64,000 nt of DNA from Elephas maximus indicus. Its lineage: Eukaryota > Chordata > Mammalia > Proboscidea > Elephantidae. A model generated the notes under the pieces. It saw only the letters and a program-made list of their open reading frames with translations. It ran no database searches and was not told the origin of the DNA. Positions 46,111 to 58,160 of this stretch are shown here, piece after piece; the first letter of the stretch is position 1, and every line of letters starts with the position of its first letter. The stretch lies in contig NC_064827.1 of the NCBI RefSeq assembly GCF_024166365.1, positions 46,714,635-46,778,634 on the forward strand, given 5' to 3'. The position numbers and the translations under genes were made by a program.

Positions 46111-48230
46111 TGCCCTTTGGGACTAGCGTGTAGGACCCCGTTAGAAGAATGCACACTCAGAGGTGATTCCTGGTTCACCTCAGCCTAACAGGTGACTGGG
46201 GAGCTGCTCTCTTGACAGAAATGCCCTCAGAACATTGTACCTTGGCTCAAAAGCCACCTGTGGCTCCCTACTGTCTGCCAGGCACTAAGCTGAGCGATGT
46301 CTACCTGTTACACCAACCACTGCCAAGTTGGTATAACTACCACTGTTTACAGCTGGGGAAACTGAGGCTTAGGGAGGTGTGGGCCTTGTCCCATGGGACA
46401 AGGTCAGTCAGGATTTGAACCTATGTCTACTTAACTCCAAAACCTGTGCCCTCTTCTTAGCCTGGCATTTAGGGCCCTGAAGCTACCACCAGCCTTGCCT
46501 AGCCTTACTCAACTACCCGGATGGACCCAGGTGTTCAGGTTTGCCTCTGGATGCTTTCTGACCCAAGACATGGCTTTCCCATAATTCGGTGAGCTCCTGA
46601 GGTCAGGAACCCTGCTCATTGTGACACTGTTTCTCAGGAGGCCCAGCCCATTCCCCTCAGGGCCCTCAGCACATGCCTGGCACACAGTAGGCTCTGTTTC
46701 TGAGGGAACTCGTCAAGGCCCTTTCTGTCCCCTGCTTACACACCAGCTAAGGAGAGGCCACAACTCCCATGTACTCCTCTGGGAAGCCTCCCCACTCACT
46801 CTCCACTGAAAATGCTCCATCCTTGCTCTGAGTGCTTACAGAACCGCCAGCCTCAGCTGTCTCCCGGCATTTATCACCTGCTTTGCAATCCATCCATCCA
46901 TCCACACTCCTCCAGCAGTTATCTAGTTAGGGTCTGCCCTGGGCCAGGGAAATGAGGCCCACTGCATCGTGTTATAAGCTCCCACGGTGTGCAGGGGGCC
47001 ACTCTGCCCCCAGATGGAGTGGCTGCTTTGTCTAGTCAGCGCTGGTCCCAGCAAGAGCCAGCAAGGATGGGCAGAATGAGCTCAGGGAGGGGCAGAGCTG
47101 CAGGGGACTTCCAAAGGGCCATTTCTGCAAGGAGGGAACAAAGGCACACACCTCTCAAATTAGGAAGAAAGCCTTGCTTGCAGGAGACCACAGGCAAGAA
47201 TGGGCAAACCCCTCTCTTTCCTTGGGATTCTAAAAGAAATCATTTTCAAAGTGCCTACCTGCCCAGGCCTAAATAATCCAAGCACAAACATGAGGTAAGT
47301 TCCCTCCTGAAACCAAATCCTCCTGAAGGGATGACAGGTGAGCCCGGTATCACTAACTATAGATGTGTGTGGCCGCATTCCTGGGGGCTTTATGTGCATC
47401 TTCACAGGGACCCCAAGAGATAGGTCTCCTTGGATTCAGTTTACAGATGAGGAAACACAGTCAGGGTTCTGCCACTGAGGGCTGAAGGGGGATTGAACAC
47501 AAGTCCACCACACTGTAGAGCCTGGGTCACCTGGTGGTCTCTGGTGCACATGTCCTACTCCATTCTTGCTGGAACACACTAAGGAGAGGGAATGGAGTGT
47601 GATTTGGGCAAGGTGCCCCTCTGAGGACAAAATTAGCCAGCTGTTCACAGAGAAGAGAGGGCCCTGGGGTCTCCTGGGGAAGCACAAAATCCAAGTGTGT
47701 GGAACGCCTTGGTCTGGGTCCAATCGCTATCTACCCATGTCCTGGGATGGGATGTCACAGCAGTGTTTCAAAACAAATATTTCAACAGTTCAACTCTGTG
47801 GTCTGATTACTCACCCAGGGCCCACGCAGGTTCCGCCCGCACAGAGCCTGACCCGCCTCTCTGTGGCTGGAAGACCTTAAATGCTTCCCCAGCCCAAGAC
47901 TGGAACAACCCTTCGGCTTCACACAGAGGCCAGGAATGTCTGACGGTCCATGAGAAGCCCACTGCGCAGATGAGAAAACTAAGGACCAGAGGGAGAAGCA
48001 ACTTCCCAGGCCAGAGCACAAGGACACCAGGGCTTTCCCAAGTCCTTTCCACCTCTGTGATATAGGGGGAGAAGGGATGCGGGAAGCGTGGCACCGAGGC
48101 TTCTGCCACCGTGGAGATGTTCTAGGAGTCGAGGAAGCTGGGGTGAAGGGGCACACGAGGTCACATGGCCACGCCCCAACACCTGGATCCTGCCCACTGC
48201 CTCCTGAAACAGCTTCCCTGTGACAAGCTA
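46111..48230 (-). other. SHB intron with MIR and L2 relics
   Basis: MIR reverse at about 46265-46445 (cagctggggaaactgaggct). L2 forward at about 46440-46900 (cacatgcctggcacacagta). MIR reverse at about 47395-47500 and 47960-48020. No exon is seen. Confidence 0.5.
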
Positions 48231-48234
48231 AAGA

Positions 48235-48440
48235 CACATATGCCAAGTTATTGCAAACAAATGTCTAAATGTAAATACTGCTAAGCCAAACGACTTGATT
48301 TATAGCCAAATAATGAGGCTTTCAATAAACGCATCAGCAGCGATTAGCCTTCCGAAGGCACATGGGCATTTCTCAAGCTCTAAGTTGGAGGCCCAGGGTG
48401 AAGGCCTTAAATAAGTCATGATAAAAAGCCACCTCCAGGT
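48235..48440. promoter_or_regulatory. Candidate enhancer C in SHB intron
   Basis: A short AT-rich, repeat-free island (about 48240-48440) with gcaaacaaatg and gatttatagccaaataatg words between GC-rich flanks. Confidence 0.22.
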
Positions 48441-51400
48441 AGGAGGAGAGCTGGCAGATTCTTGTCCTGGTGAACATGGAGAAGCATAAGGCTTCTCTTA
48501 TGCCACACAGAATAGCAGGTAGGTCAAAATAAACCCATTTTGGGCAATTTTCTCAGGAGAAAACAGTGTCAAACAAGAGGTTTCTAATGATCGGGGCTGA
48601 AAGCAGAGGAAGTGAACCTCCCATCACTGGAGGTATGTAAGCTAGACGCTGCTGGATGATTTGCAGCCCCTCCCTCCCCGCATTGGTGTTCCCATCAGCC
48701 CTCAGGCTCAGCCAGCTGGGGATGAAAATGGCAAGCAGGGGTCGAGTCGGGGATGGGGTGAAGTTTGAAATGCTGTCAGAGCTTCAGGTACGGGAACGAG
48801 GGTCTAGGGGTTTTTATCTCTAACCGAGGGCCTCTCTAAGAACACAAAGTCCCGTGTATGCCTGGGACAGATGGGGCTGGTGGTGGTAGCTGGATGAGAC
48901 CAAGCCCTGGATGGAAGTCAGATGCCTGGGTTTGAACTCTGACCCCACTGATGTCATTGGCTGGGTTAAGTCCTCTCTTACTGTGCCTCAGTGTCCCCAT
49001 CTGAAGAAGGGGGAGGGGTCCGAACAGAGCTGAAGTTCTCAAGTGAGGGGCATCTCAGGGTGGTGGAGGCCACCCCAGCACCAGCCACAGTTACAAGGGA
49101 CAGCAGGATGGTTCTGTCTCAGGGACGGGGAAAGGCAGACTCAGCACTGTGCACCGGGGGTCCCAGGGCTCAGGGATGGCATAAGGCAGGCTTCCTAATG
49201 GCTGTCCATGGGGATGGGCCAAGGGTGGTCCCTTCTACTCAGCACCTGCCCCTCCCAGCCCGCTTGCTCCTTGGAGCCATGGTTCTCAATCAGGGGTGAT
49301 TCTTCCACTCCATCGCCACCGGGCAATGTCTGGAGACACGGGTGCTGCTGCAATCTAATGGGGAGAGGCAGGAAAGCCCTACAGGAAAGAATGAGCCTGC
49401 CTACAATGTCCACAGACCACTCATGGTCACCTGTGCCTCGAATTCTTCATTTATGAAACCGAGTAATGACTGAGGCTGCTGTCACAGTGGCCATGAGGAG
49501 TAACGAGAACCTCCGGGGAAGTGTGAGGCAGGACAGGTGTTAGGTCACCTTGCCCCTTATCTAAGGGCTTAAGGCACAGCACAGAGTTTGCTAAACAGTC
49601 ACTGGCTCCAGGCTGTTTCCAAGGACCAGCCCCCAACCCCCACCCAGCAGATCAGGGGAACAATAGGTGACATTTGAAGGAAGCTCTGGAATAGGGACCA
49701 TGCAGGTGCTGGGCGGCAGCAGCCTTGGGATAAGGCCCAGTTGCTGAGGAGATGCCTTAACAGGCAAAGGGGAGTTGGAGTCAACTCAAGTAAAGCTGGA
49801 CGGTGAGACGGAGGCCCAGTAGGCAGGGAAGGTGACATGCGGACAGTGCCGCAAGAAACAGGGGCAAGGCAGCCACTGCCTGAGCCTCAGCACACTTGGG
49901 GAGGGTGGTGGAAACAACCAAGGACTTAGGGTCACCCAGACTTTGGTTGGAGTCCCCACTCTGCCACTTCTGAGCTGTGGTCCTCTCTAAGTCTCAGTTT
50001 CTTCCTCTGTGAAATGCAGCTTTTAGCAGCCACCCAAAAGGGTTGTCCTGAGGCCTGGACAGTGGACCTGCAAGTCTTGGAGGTGCCGCGGTGCCACGGA
50101 TGCCTGCAGACACCCCTGGAGGTCCGCTGCTGAAAAGCCTCACTCCTCGGCTGCCCCCTCAGATAAGCATGCAGTGCAGCAAGGGGCTCCGGTCAGACTT
50201 CAGCTCAGGAGGCAACTTTTTCTTCTTTTTCTTTTTTTAACGAAGAGCAGGGCCTTTCTGAAAACACTGATGCAAATGCAGGGCTCAGGGCTTAGGGCTC
50301 ACATGGGCTTCATTTTCACCTCTCCTCAGTAGCCTCCTTACAAATGCTGCCCAGCTGGTTTGTCTTGCTGGCTGCCCCCTGACCGGGCTGCACCGAGTCT
50401 CCCTCTCCAGCTGCCCTGGCCTGTGGTCCATGGCCCTACTGGCAGCCCAGAAGCCGAGGATGGCCAGGCAGCTCCCGCCTGCTGGACCAGCTCCTCAGTG
50501 GGCAGCATGCATGGCTGGGTCTGTCGCCAGGTGACACTGGCCAGGTGTTTATTTCTATGGGATCAGTTATCTCCAACCATCAAGCAGCGTTTCAGGACAC
50601 TTGCAAAACATGTTGTCATACATGGAGATCAACATGAAAACAACGAGGGAAGGGGCTTCTCTGCTAACAAATACTGGTCACAGATGGTCTGAGGCATTTA
50701 TTAAGTGCCTACTGTGTGCATCACTCTGCAGCCAACTTTTCTGAGGGAGACAAGAAGCCGACCAGAGGCTTTTGAGACCTTTTGGTCCCCTGTCCTCATT
50801 TTGGAGACAAGGACATAGAGGCCCAGACAAGAGCAGAGGTGTGGAATGAATCGGGGGCCAGGATGCCCCTGTCCCCTCAGTTGTAGGGGGGTTTTCTCTG
50901 GCACTAGTAGTGGACTCAGAGCCAGCAGTGATGGTGGTGTGATGGGGCAGGAAGAGAGAGGAAGGCAGCCATCCCCCACTGCCCAACTCTCATCAGAATC
51001 GGTCATGGCCAAATCACCCTGTGCACCCCCGCCATCAAAACGTGAAGCTCACCTGCACCATCCTCCCAGCCAACTACCACTCTTCAGGCTCCCCCATAAC
51101 TGACCAGGGTATTCATCAGCACAGCAACCAAGGAGGCTCATCACCCACAGAGCACCCCACCCAACGGTTTTAATTAAAAAAATAAAATAAGAGGAAAGAA
51201 GAAAATCCAGAGAGGCCTTTTAGAACTACAAGTTAAAACAGATCTACCCGCTCAGCTGCCCTGCCTCTAACCTGAGGGTGGTTTTCTTGTCCCTGGAATT
51301 TCAAAGGTGCACGGTTGACTGCAAGCCGCCCAGACACCCTGGCCAAGGCCTTTTATTAACCATCTGAGTATCAGTGGTGCCCTGTGGAAAAGCCCCACCC

Positions 51401-52460
51401 GTCCTTGGGGACCTGGGCCTCGCTTCTTCATCTGTGACATGAGGAATAGTCTACAATGCTCCCCAAAGCCCACTGGAAGCAAAAAAAAGCTCTGAAGCAG
51501 ACATCAGGGACCTGAGTCCCACCCTGGTTCCAGCCCTTCGTTTCCCTGTCTGTAGAAAGAGGGACAGGACTAGATGCTTCCTAAGGTCTCGGCCATCTCT
51601 AAGTCTTTATGGAAAGCTTGGCACACAGGAGACATTCACACCACCTGCTGAGGAGTGGCTATTCCCATACTGAACAAAAGGAATCAGCCCCAGAGATGAA
51701 GAGGAGTGCAGGTTTCCCCAAGTGTACCCCAACGCCTGTACCAGAATTCCCAGGGGCCTGATAAGCCCAGAGCTCCTGGGCCTCTTTGGAACCAGAATTT
51801 CCTTCTAACATGCTCTCTAAGAGACTCTGACACATTCAAGTTTGAGAACCACCGTCCTAGTTCCAGCTGATGATGGAAACTGTTATTTTCAACATTTTAG
51901 TGTCCAGCTTTTGTTGCTTACCCCCAGTGCTGGGGAGCTCACTCCCCACCACAACAACCCCTTCCAATTTTAGACAGCTCTGCCTGTGGGAAAGTTCTTT
52001 CACATTCTGAGCTGTAATCTCACTTGCCACAGTTTACTGATGGCAGTCCAGCTGAGATCTGGCTCCTGCAGGCCACAACTACCCCTTTTGGCCTGGGAAG
52101 GGGCCTCAGAGACAGGAAGACAGGCATAGTAGCAGAGAGAGGCTTCTCCTCCCCACTTGTGCTCGCAGGGCAGAATCTCCTGTCCTCCCCCATCCTGGTC
52201 AGCCCCTCTGCTCATACCCCTGGCAGTCACTGGCTCTCATACAGTAGGGGCTGAACTGGACAGTGTGCCCTGAGGGCTTGTCCAGCTCTGCGTCCAGCAG
52301 GGCCATCAGCCCTGTGATCTGAATCTCTGCTGACCTCCTGGTCCACCTCTGTCTTCCACCTCCCTCCCAAGTCTCCAAGAACAGGATCTTATTGACATGC
52401 AAGTGTCACCAGACATGTACAACACCAACTTCTTGATTAGAACCAAAAGGGGAGCCGGTC
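48441..52460 (-). other. SHB intron with MIR relics
   Basis: MIR forward at about 48890-49015 and 49915-50065. MIR reverse at about 50695-50850 (ttattaagtgcctactgtgt). MIR forward at about 51495-51610. No young SINE and no exon is recognised. Confidence 0.5.
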
Positions 52461-52464
52461 CAAC

Positions 52465-52820
52465 GACATTAAGAAGCAAAACCCCTCTGGGTCTGGCCAC
52501 ACTTTGGAGGTTTGGAAATGCAGTTTTGAAAGGTCACTGTCAGCCCTTAGTCATTGGGCTCGTGTTGGGCATTTATTCCGGCAGCCTCTTGACAACCTCT
52601 TTCCACAGGGTGGAAGATTTTCCCAAAATTAAATCTCTGGCTCTTTGCTCCCTAATGAAATTGATTTCTGCTCTGATACACAACAAAGCTTTCATTTCAT
52701 TATTTGGCTAGGGTTTGACCACATTAATTATAGATTTTTTCAGCATGGCTGCAAGTAATTTAGTTCCAGAAAGTTACTTACTATCAGAACTGACTGCTTT
52801 TTAAAAACGCGGCACCAGAA
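52465..52820. promoter_or_regulatory. Candidate enhancer D in SHB intron
   Basis: Repeat-free AT-rich stretch with TAATTA at 52725-52730 and several aat/att homeodomain-like words (cctaatgaaattgatttc). Inferred from composition. Confidence 0.3.
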
Positions 52821-54720
52821 AAGAGTCAAACGGTCAACTCTAGCTTCTTCATAGGAGATTTTTTTTGGTTCAGGTTGGAACAATCCAGGACAGGAAAAAG
52901 TATTTTCCTATCCTGAAGCTTTGAACCCAAAAAGAGATTATGCTAATCTTTGTGGAGACTCTGAATCTGAAGTTGAGGCGTCGGAGGAGCCCGCCGTCCC
53001 ACGCGTTTGCTGTCTGGGCGTTTTACCGTTGCATGTGTCAGAACTCACATACGGCCCCAAGTCTGTAATCAGCGTTTTGGCACAAATTATATCTGCTTCG
53101 GGAGATACTCAGCAGGACCGAGGACTGCAAAAGCCCACCTGGCACTCTGTAATGTGTTCTCCCTGGGAGGCTGTGCTTGGCTGGGTGGGGCACATACTTT
53201 GAGTGTCAGGCTGAAATCCTGGGCACACTGCTCACTTTTTGCAAGCTGGGGGGGTGGCAGGGCATCATGGAGAGATGTAGGGAAGGTGGGGTGTTGGCGT
53301 GGCCGCAGGCCAGGCCCTCACCTCTCTGAGCCCCGTCCCTGAGGGTGAAGTGGGGAGCAAAGAGGAGCTGCAGAGAGCTGACCAAGGCAGCAGGGATTAC
53401 AAAGCATGTCTCCATTCACAATCTCATGTATGCTTCACAATGATCCTGTCAGTTATTACATACTAATAGTTATACCGTTAGTATCCCCATTGTAGAGATG
53501 CAGAAACTGAGGCACACAGCTAGAGAGAGGCAGAATTGGGATTTGAAGCAGGTATTCTGGCTCCAGGCAGTCCACCCTTCTAGTCATGACCTTGTATGGT
53601 CTCTCTCTACTGATCACCCCCATTTAGATATGAAAAGCAGAGCCAAGGTCATAACACCACAGTCGACAAGCATCTTACTCTGACTCATTAAAGAAAGAAA
53701 ATCTCTATTATAAAGGAGGTTCGTTGTGGAAAATTTAGAAAACAAGCAAAAGGAGACAAAAATCACCTGTCATTTCACCACCCACAGACAGCTGTGAATC
53801 ACAATTTGGCATAGTGCCTTCCAGTATTTTTCCTATACACATGTGTATGTATTTAATACATAGTTACAGAACAAGACTGAATTTTTTAACTAGATTTTAT
53901 TACAATCATATCTCATTTTGAATGTCCTGTGTGATTATACTTCTCTTGTATATAATCCTCAAATGTTTCCTGAGTACCTACTATGTGCCAAGCCCTCTGG
54001 GGATTGGAATGACATACGCTCAAAGAAATCCCTAGTCACAAAAGGTATGTAGTAGGTGCTAAATCATTTCAGACCACAGCCCTGAAGATCAAGGTCAACA
54101 GCCTTGGCTGTTGGAGGGCAAACTTAAAAAGTAAGGTTGCTGAGTTTATGCACCCTGGTGTTTGCCTAGACACTAAAACTGGGTGATATTTTATAAAATA
54201 GAAGAGAAGGGCCCTATCAATGCCAAGAAAAAACCAAACAGTTGGTCACTCCAGCCAAGAGTAGGCTTATGTGGAGGGGACAACTGAAAACTCAAGTTGG
54301 GACCATCAGGAGAGGGGACCCAGAAGAGGCCTCCCCTCTAATCCTAAAGCCAACCATTTTTGTGTTTCCCTGTAGCTTCCCTAATAAATTATTTCCCAGG
54401 TTTTCTCCTCTCACAATCTTATCCTTCAAGGCTCTGCTCAAGTGACACCTCTTCCAGGAAGCCTTCCAAGATGCCTGCACTCAGGCTTCCTTCCTTCCAT
54501 CACAGCAATCATCTACCTGCTTGTCTCTTTGTCCAGACTGGAGGCTTGGGGTCTGATGAGCCTTCATCTCCCCACCCAGTTGAGGGCCTGGCGCACAGTA
54601 GGAACAAAGCAGCAACAGCCACACTGCTGACTTGTTTGGAGGTCTGGCCCTGAGAAGTCTGTGCTGAGAATGTGGCAGGCTGATCCCCAAGCTACCTGGG
54701 ACTGTGAGCAATGGGTAGAT
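52821..54720 (-). other. SHB intron with MIR and L2 relics
   Basis: MIR reverse at about 53415-53570 (gagatgcagaaactgaggca). An AT-rich old repeat at 53690-53940 (attttttaactagattttat). L2 forward at about 54370-54605 (acacctcttccaggaagcct). Confidence 0.5.
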
Positions 54721-54734
54721 TTTCAAGGGAAAAC

Positions 54735-54768
54735 GGGGGGGGGGGGGGGGATTTTTTTTTTTTTTTTT
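54735..54768 (+). repeat. G16-A-T17 homopolymer pair
   Basis: Sixteen G (54735-54750), one A, then seventeen T (54752-54768). This low-complexity tract has potential for quadruplex formation and sequencing error. Confidence 0.9.
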
Positions 54769-57650
54769 GGTTCTAATTAAAGCATTTCTAATAAGCTGGC
54801 TTTGCCAAACCCAGTTGTTTCTGATATTCCTCTTGGGTGAAGTAATCTTAAACTAATAGATAAAAATATTAAAAGCGGCGAAAACCACTCATGGCTAGAA
54901 GGGTGATGGAGGTTCTCACCGGGGGAACTGGCCAGGAGGGGGCCTATTGGGGGCACTAAGAATAGGACGCACCCAGTAGAGTGCAAAGGTGTGTTTGTGC
55001 CCGTGCACAGCAGAACATCATGTTTATGGCTTTAGCATTTGAACTGTGGGAGCGAAGATGAGGGCTGTAAAATCTGCTGTCCAATTTTATAAATCAGCCT
55101 CAAACACCAAAAAAGTTTACAGAGAAAACGGGAAAAGAAATTACAGTATTTATGGGGCTCAGAATGGTAAGAACCCTGGGATGGGACCTGCGACATTTGG
55201 ACTCTGCCAGCAACTCACTGTGGGACCTAAGGAAGACCTTTCCCCAATCCTGTGCCTCAGTTTCCCCATCTGAAAGCCAAGCACTTAACCTGGAATGAGT
55301 CAAACCCCTTCTTCCGGCTCTCACGTGCCTAAAGGTCTGGGGAACAGCCAAACCCTGCATCTTGGTGTTTTACCATGTGAAGCTGGTCATTTCCAGCCCC
55401 GTCAATGCCTCTGGGAGGGGACCAAATCACATTTTCTCTGGTGCCTTTGAGTTGTTCACCCTGCTATAAGCAACACAAGACCCTACATCACGACACCTCC
55501 CTGGGGTAAGCACAAGGCTCTGCTAATAACCCTACTGCCTTTGTGCAGCCTCTCAGTTTACAGAGAGCTTTTGCTTCTATGGCAGCCCTGAGCCTCGAGG
55601 CAGAGTGGAAACTGAGGCTCAGAGACTTGAAGCATTTTGCTGGGCGACTCTCTCTGCTGGAGGAAGCAGTGGGCTGTGAGGCCTGGCCCTCCAGCCTCTC
55701 TAGCGTCCTCCTCCATGCTGAGGCACCTTCACTGATGGCCCACCGCCTACAGCACCCCACATGGCCTCCCTCAAGTCCCCAACCACCCCACTCCCCAGAT
55801 GGCTTTTGCAAAAATATTTTTAAGTCAGTCTTATCAACAAGATGTTAGAAATGTTATTGGCAAGAAATGTTTTTCTCATTTGGGGAGACCACCTAGTGCC
55901 TTAACGTAAGCTGTCCCAGGGCATGAGGGGTTTCCTGGTGACGGGCGGCCGATTTCTGTGGGCTAATAGGAGATCGTTATAAGCCAGCCGGGAATGTAAT
56001 CAGGGCGGTTCAGACACTGGAGAGGACCAGGGAACTCCACGCTGTGGGCCCAGCTCAGAGGGGAGACAAGCAAGCCAGGAACAGAAGGCTGACCCCACCC
56101 AGGGGCATGTCTGCACTGCCGGGCCGGTGGGCGCACTGGAAATCAGACAGGCAACGGAGGCAGAACCAGTGCAGACGCCTCCTGCCTCGGGGTTTGGGGC
56201 AGCGATGGAAGAGGGGGTGAGTCAGGAGAGCGTGTCTTCCTGGGTCTTTCCCAAACTGACCTCTCAAGATCTACGTTGCAGCTGGTGGTACCACCTCCTA
56301 CCCAGCCTCTGAGAAACCACCCCCATCAGTCCGACCACAAAACCTTTCTCCTTTCCGCTCGTACTGCCCTAGTCTCTTGCCAAATTCTCACAGCAGCGTC
56401 CTGAGCAGCAACCCTTCCACACACACCCGCAGCCAGGCTGGGCTTCTGAGAACCTCCATCCTGCCAGCTGCGGAGGCCACCACCATCCCTGGGATCAAGT
56501 CCAAAAGCCTCTGAGCTGCCCTTACCTTCTGTCTCTGCCACCAGACACCCAGGCACTCCCTAGTACCTGGGTGGAAACCGAGGGCTTCCAGCTCAGCTGG
56601 ACCAAGAGGCCAGGGCAGGGTGGGGGGAGGGGGAAGGCAGGGAAAGAATGGCAGCCTGGGAGTCAGCAGACCCTGTGCCTGTTGCTCCCTGGCTACATGG
56701 CCTGGGACAGGCCCCTGGACCTCTCTGAGCCACAGTGTTCTCTTCTGTAGAATGGGGGCTGTAAGTTGTGCCTTCCTCTCTGGGTTGCTCGGGGGCTGGC
56801 CCTAGAAAAGCAAAAGGACCTCCACAGTTGGGTCCCACATCCTGATTCTGACAGTGCAGACCCAGATGCAATAAACTTCTGTTTTCAGGCTCCTACAAGC
56901 TGGGGCGAAGAGGCTTAAGGGTTCTTGGCCTTCTACATGTTGGCTCTGCCCTGAGAAAACACCAGAGAAATGGCTGGCAAGGAGCTCTGACCCAGGTCCT
57001 GCTTGGCCAGTAGAGAGGAGCGGGGGAGGCTTCTGTTCAGAGGCCCCTAGGCAGAAAGAAGGCCATGCACTCACTGGCCCTGTGACAGAGGTGAGAACCC
57101 AGTCTCCATGTACCTGTAAAAACGAAGGTCATAATTCCTGCCCTGCTCCCTACAGCGTTACCATGGCAGGGGTGAGCTTGATGTCCACAGGTATCAGTAA
57201 CCACCGCATTTAAGCATCTCAGCATTTAAGCATCTCAGCATGTCAGAGTGGCTGACAGGGCCCGACTTCACTGGACTGTTTGCTGGAGAATAAACCGAGG
57301 GCTCAGAGAAGCATAACTTGAACTGGGCTTTGCCTGGACCCAGGCCCCACAGCTCTGAAAACTGCACTGCAAACCAGAACTACAATGGGATCACCCCATA
57401 AACTCAGATGAAAGACAAAACAAAACCACTGTGCCACCAGAGCCCCGGGAGTAGAATGGGGGATGGGGTGGGGGTGGAAATCAAAGCCTGGTCTGGGGCC
57501 CCAGAGCTAGTTAGAGGTGAAGTCAAGATTTGAACCTGGGTCTCCTAGGCTTAAGAGCTCTTTCTACACTCCCTATCCCCACCACTCCAGAATCACCAGA
57601 GCCCCACCTGTGGAGCCCAGGAAAGGCACAGTGTTAATAATAAAGGCTGT
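54769..57650 (-). other. SHB intron
   Basis: MIR forward at about 55180-55280 and 56655-56770; MIR reverse at about 55540-55690 and 57500-57560. A 16-bp tandem duplication at 57206-57237. 55805-56030 is a repeat-poor island with a gacgggcggccgatttctgt core. No exon is found. Confidence 0.45.
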
Positions 57651-57659
57651 GTCCTTGGA

Positions 57660-57822
57660 AAGTGGCCCTGGTGGTGTTAAGAGCTTGGCTGCTAAGCAAA
57701 AAGTCAGCAGTTCGAATCCACCAACCATTCCTTGGAAACTCTATGGGACAGTTCTACTCCATACTATAGGGTCTCTATGAGTCAGAACCAACTTGATGGC
57801 AACAAGTTTGGTTTTGGTTTTG
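57660..57822 (+). mobile_element. Afrotherian SINE, head-truncated
   Basis: Forward copy lacking part of the A-box region (gccctggtggtgttaagagc), otherwise typical through gatggcaacaagtttggttt. A reversed SINE-head fragment lies just upstream at about 57423-57450. Confidence 0.88.
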
Positions 57823-57839
57823 TCCCCGGAAATGTTTTG

Positions 57840-58160
57840 CCAGTGGCAGGGGCTAGGCCCTTTTGTTTTAGAACCCTGTGCCTGGGTACATTTTCTCAGT
57901 AATTCTGAATAAAGGGAAATGCCATTGAATACTCCTCACGGTGTCCTCTTGAAGGCTCATTCTTTCATCCTGCGAGGCATCTGCACATTTGAAAGTTCAC
58001 CGTTCTTGTTTAGGCCACTGCAAGGAGTGTGTGAGGAGCCTCTTTGTTTTGCCTGCAGCAGTGGCTCCTAATTGCGGTATTTCCTTTAAACGTTTTTAGA
58101 AGGAGAAAACATGCTGCATGCTAATTGAGCAAAAAGTTCATTTTTCCTCCATCAGCCCTG
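57840..58160. promoter_or_regulatory. Candidate enhancer E in SHB intron
   Basis: A repeat-free stretch (after the SINE) with tcctaattgcggtatttcct and atgctaattgagc homeodomain-like sites. Function is inferred only. Confidence 0.27.
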
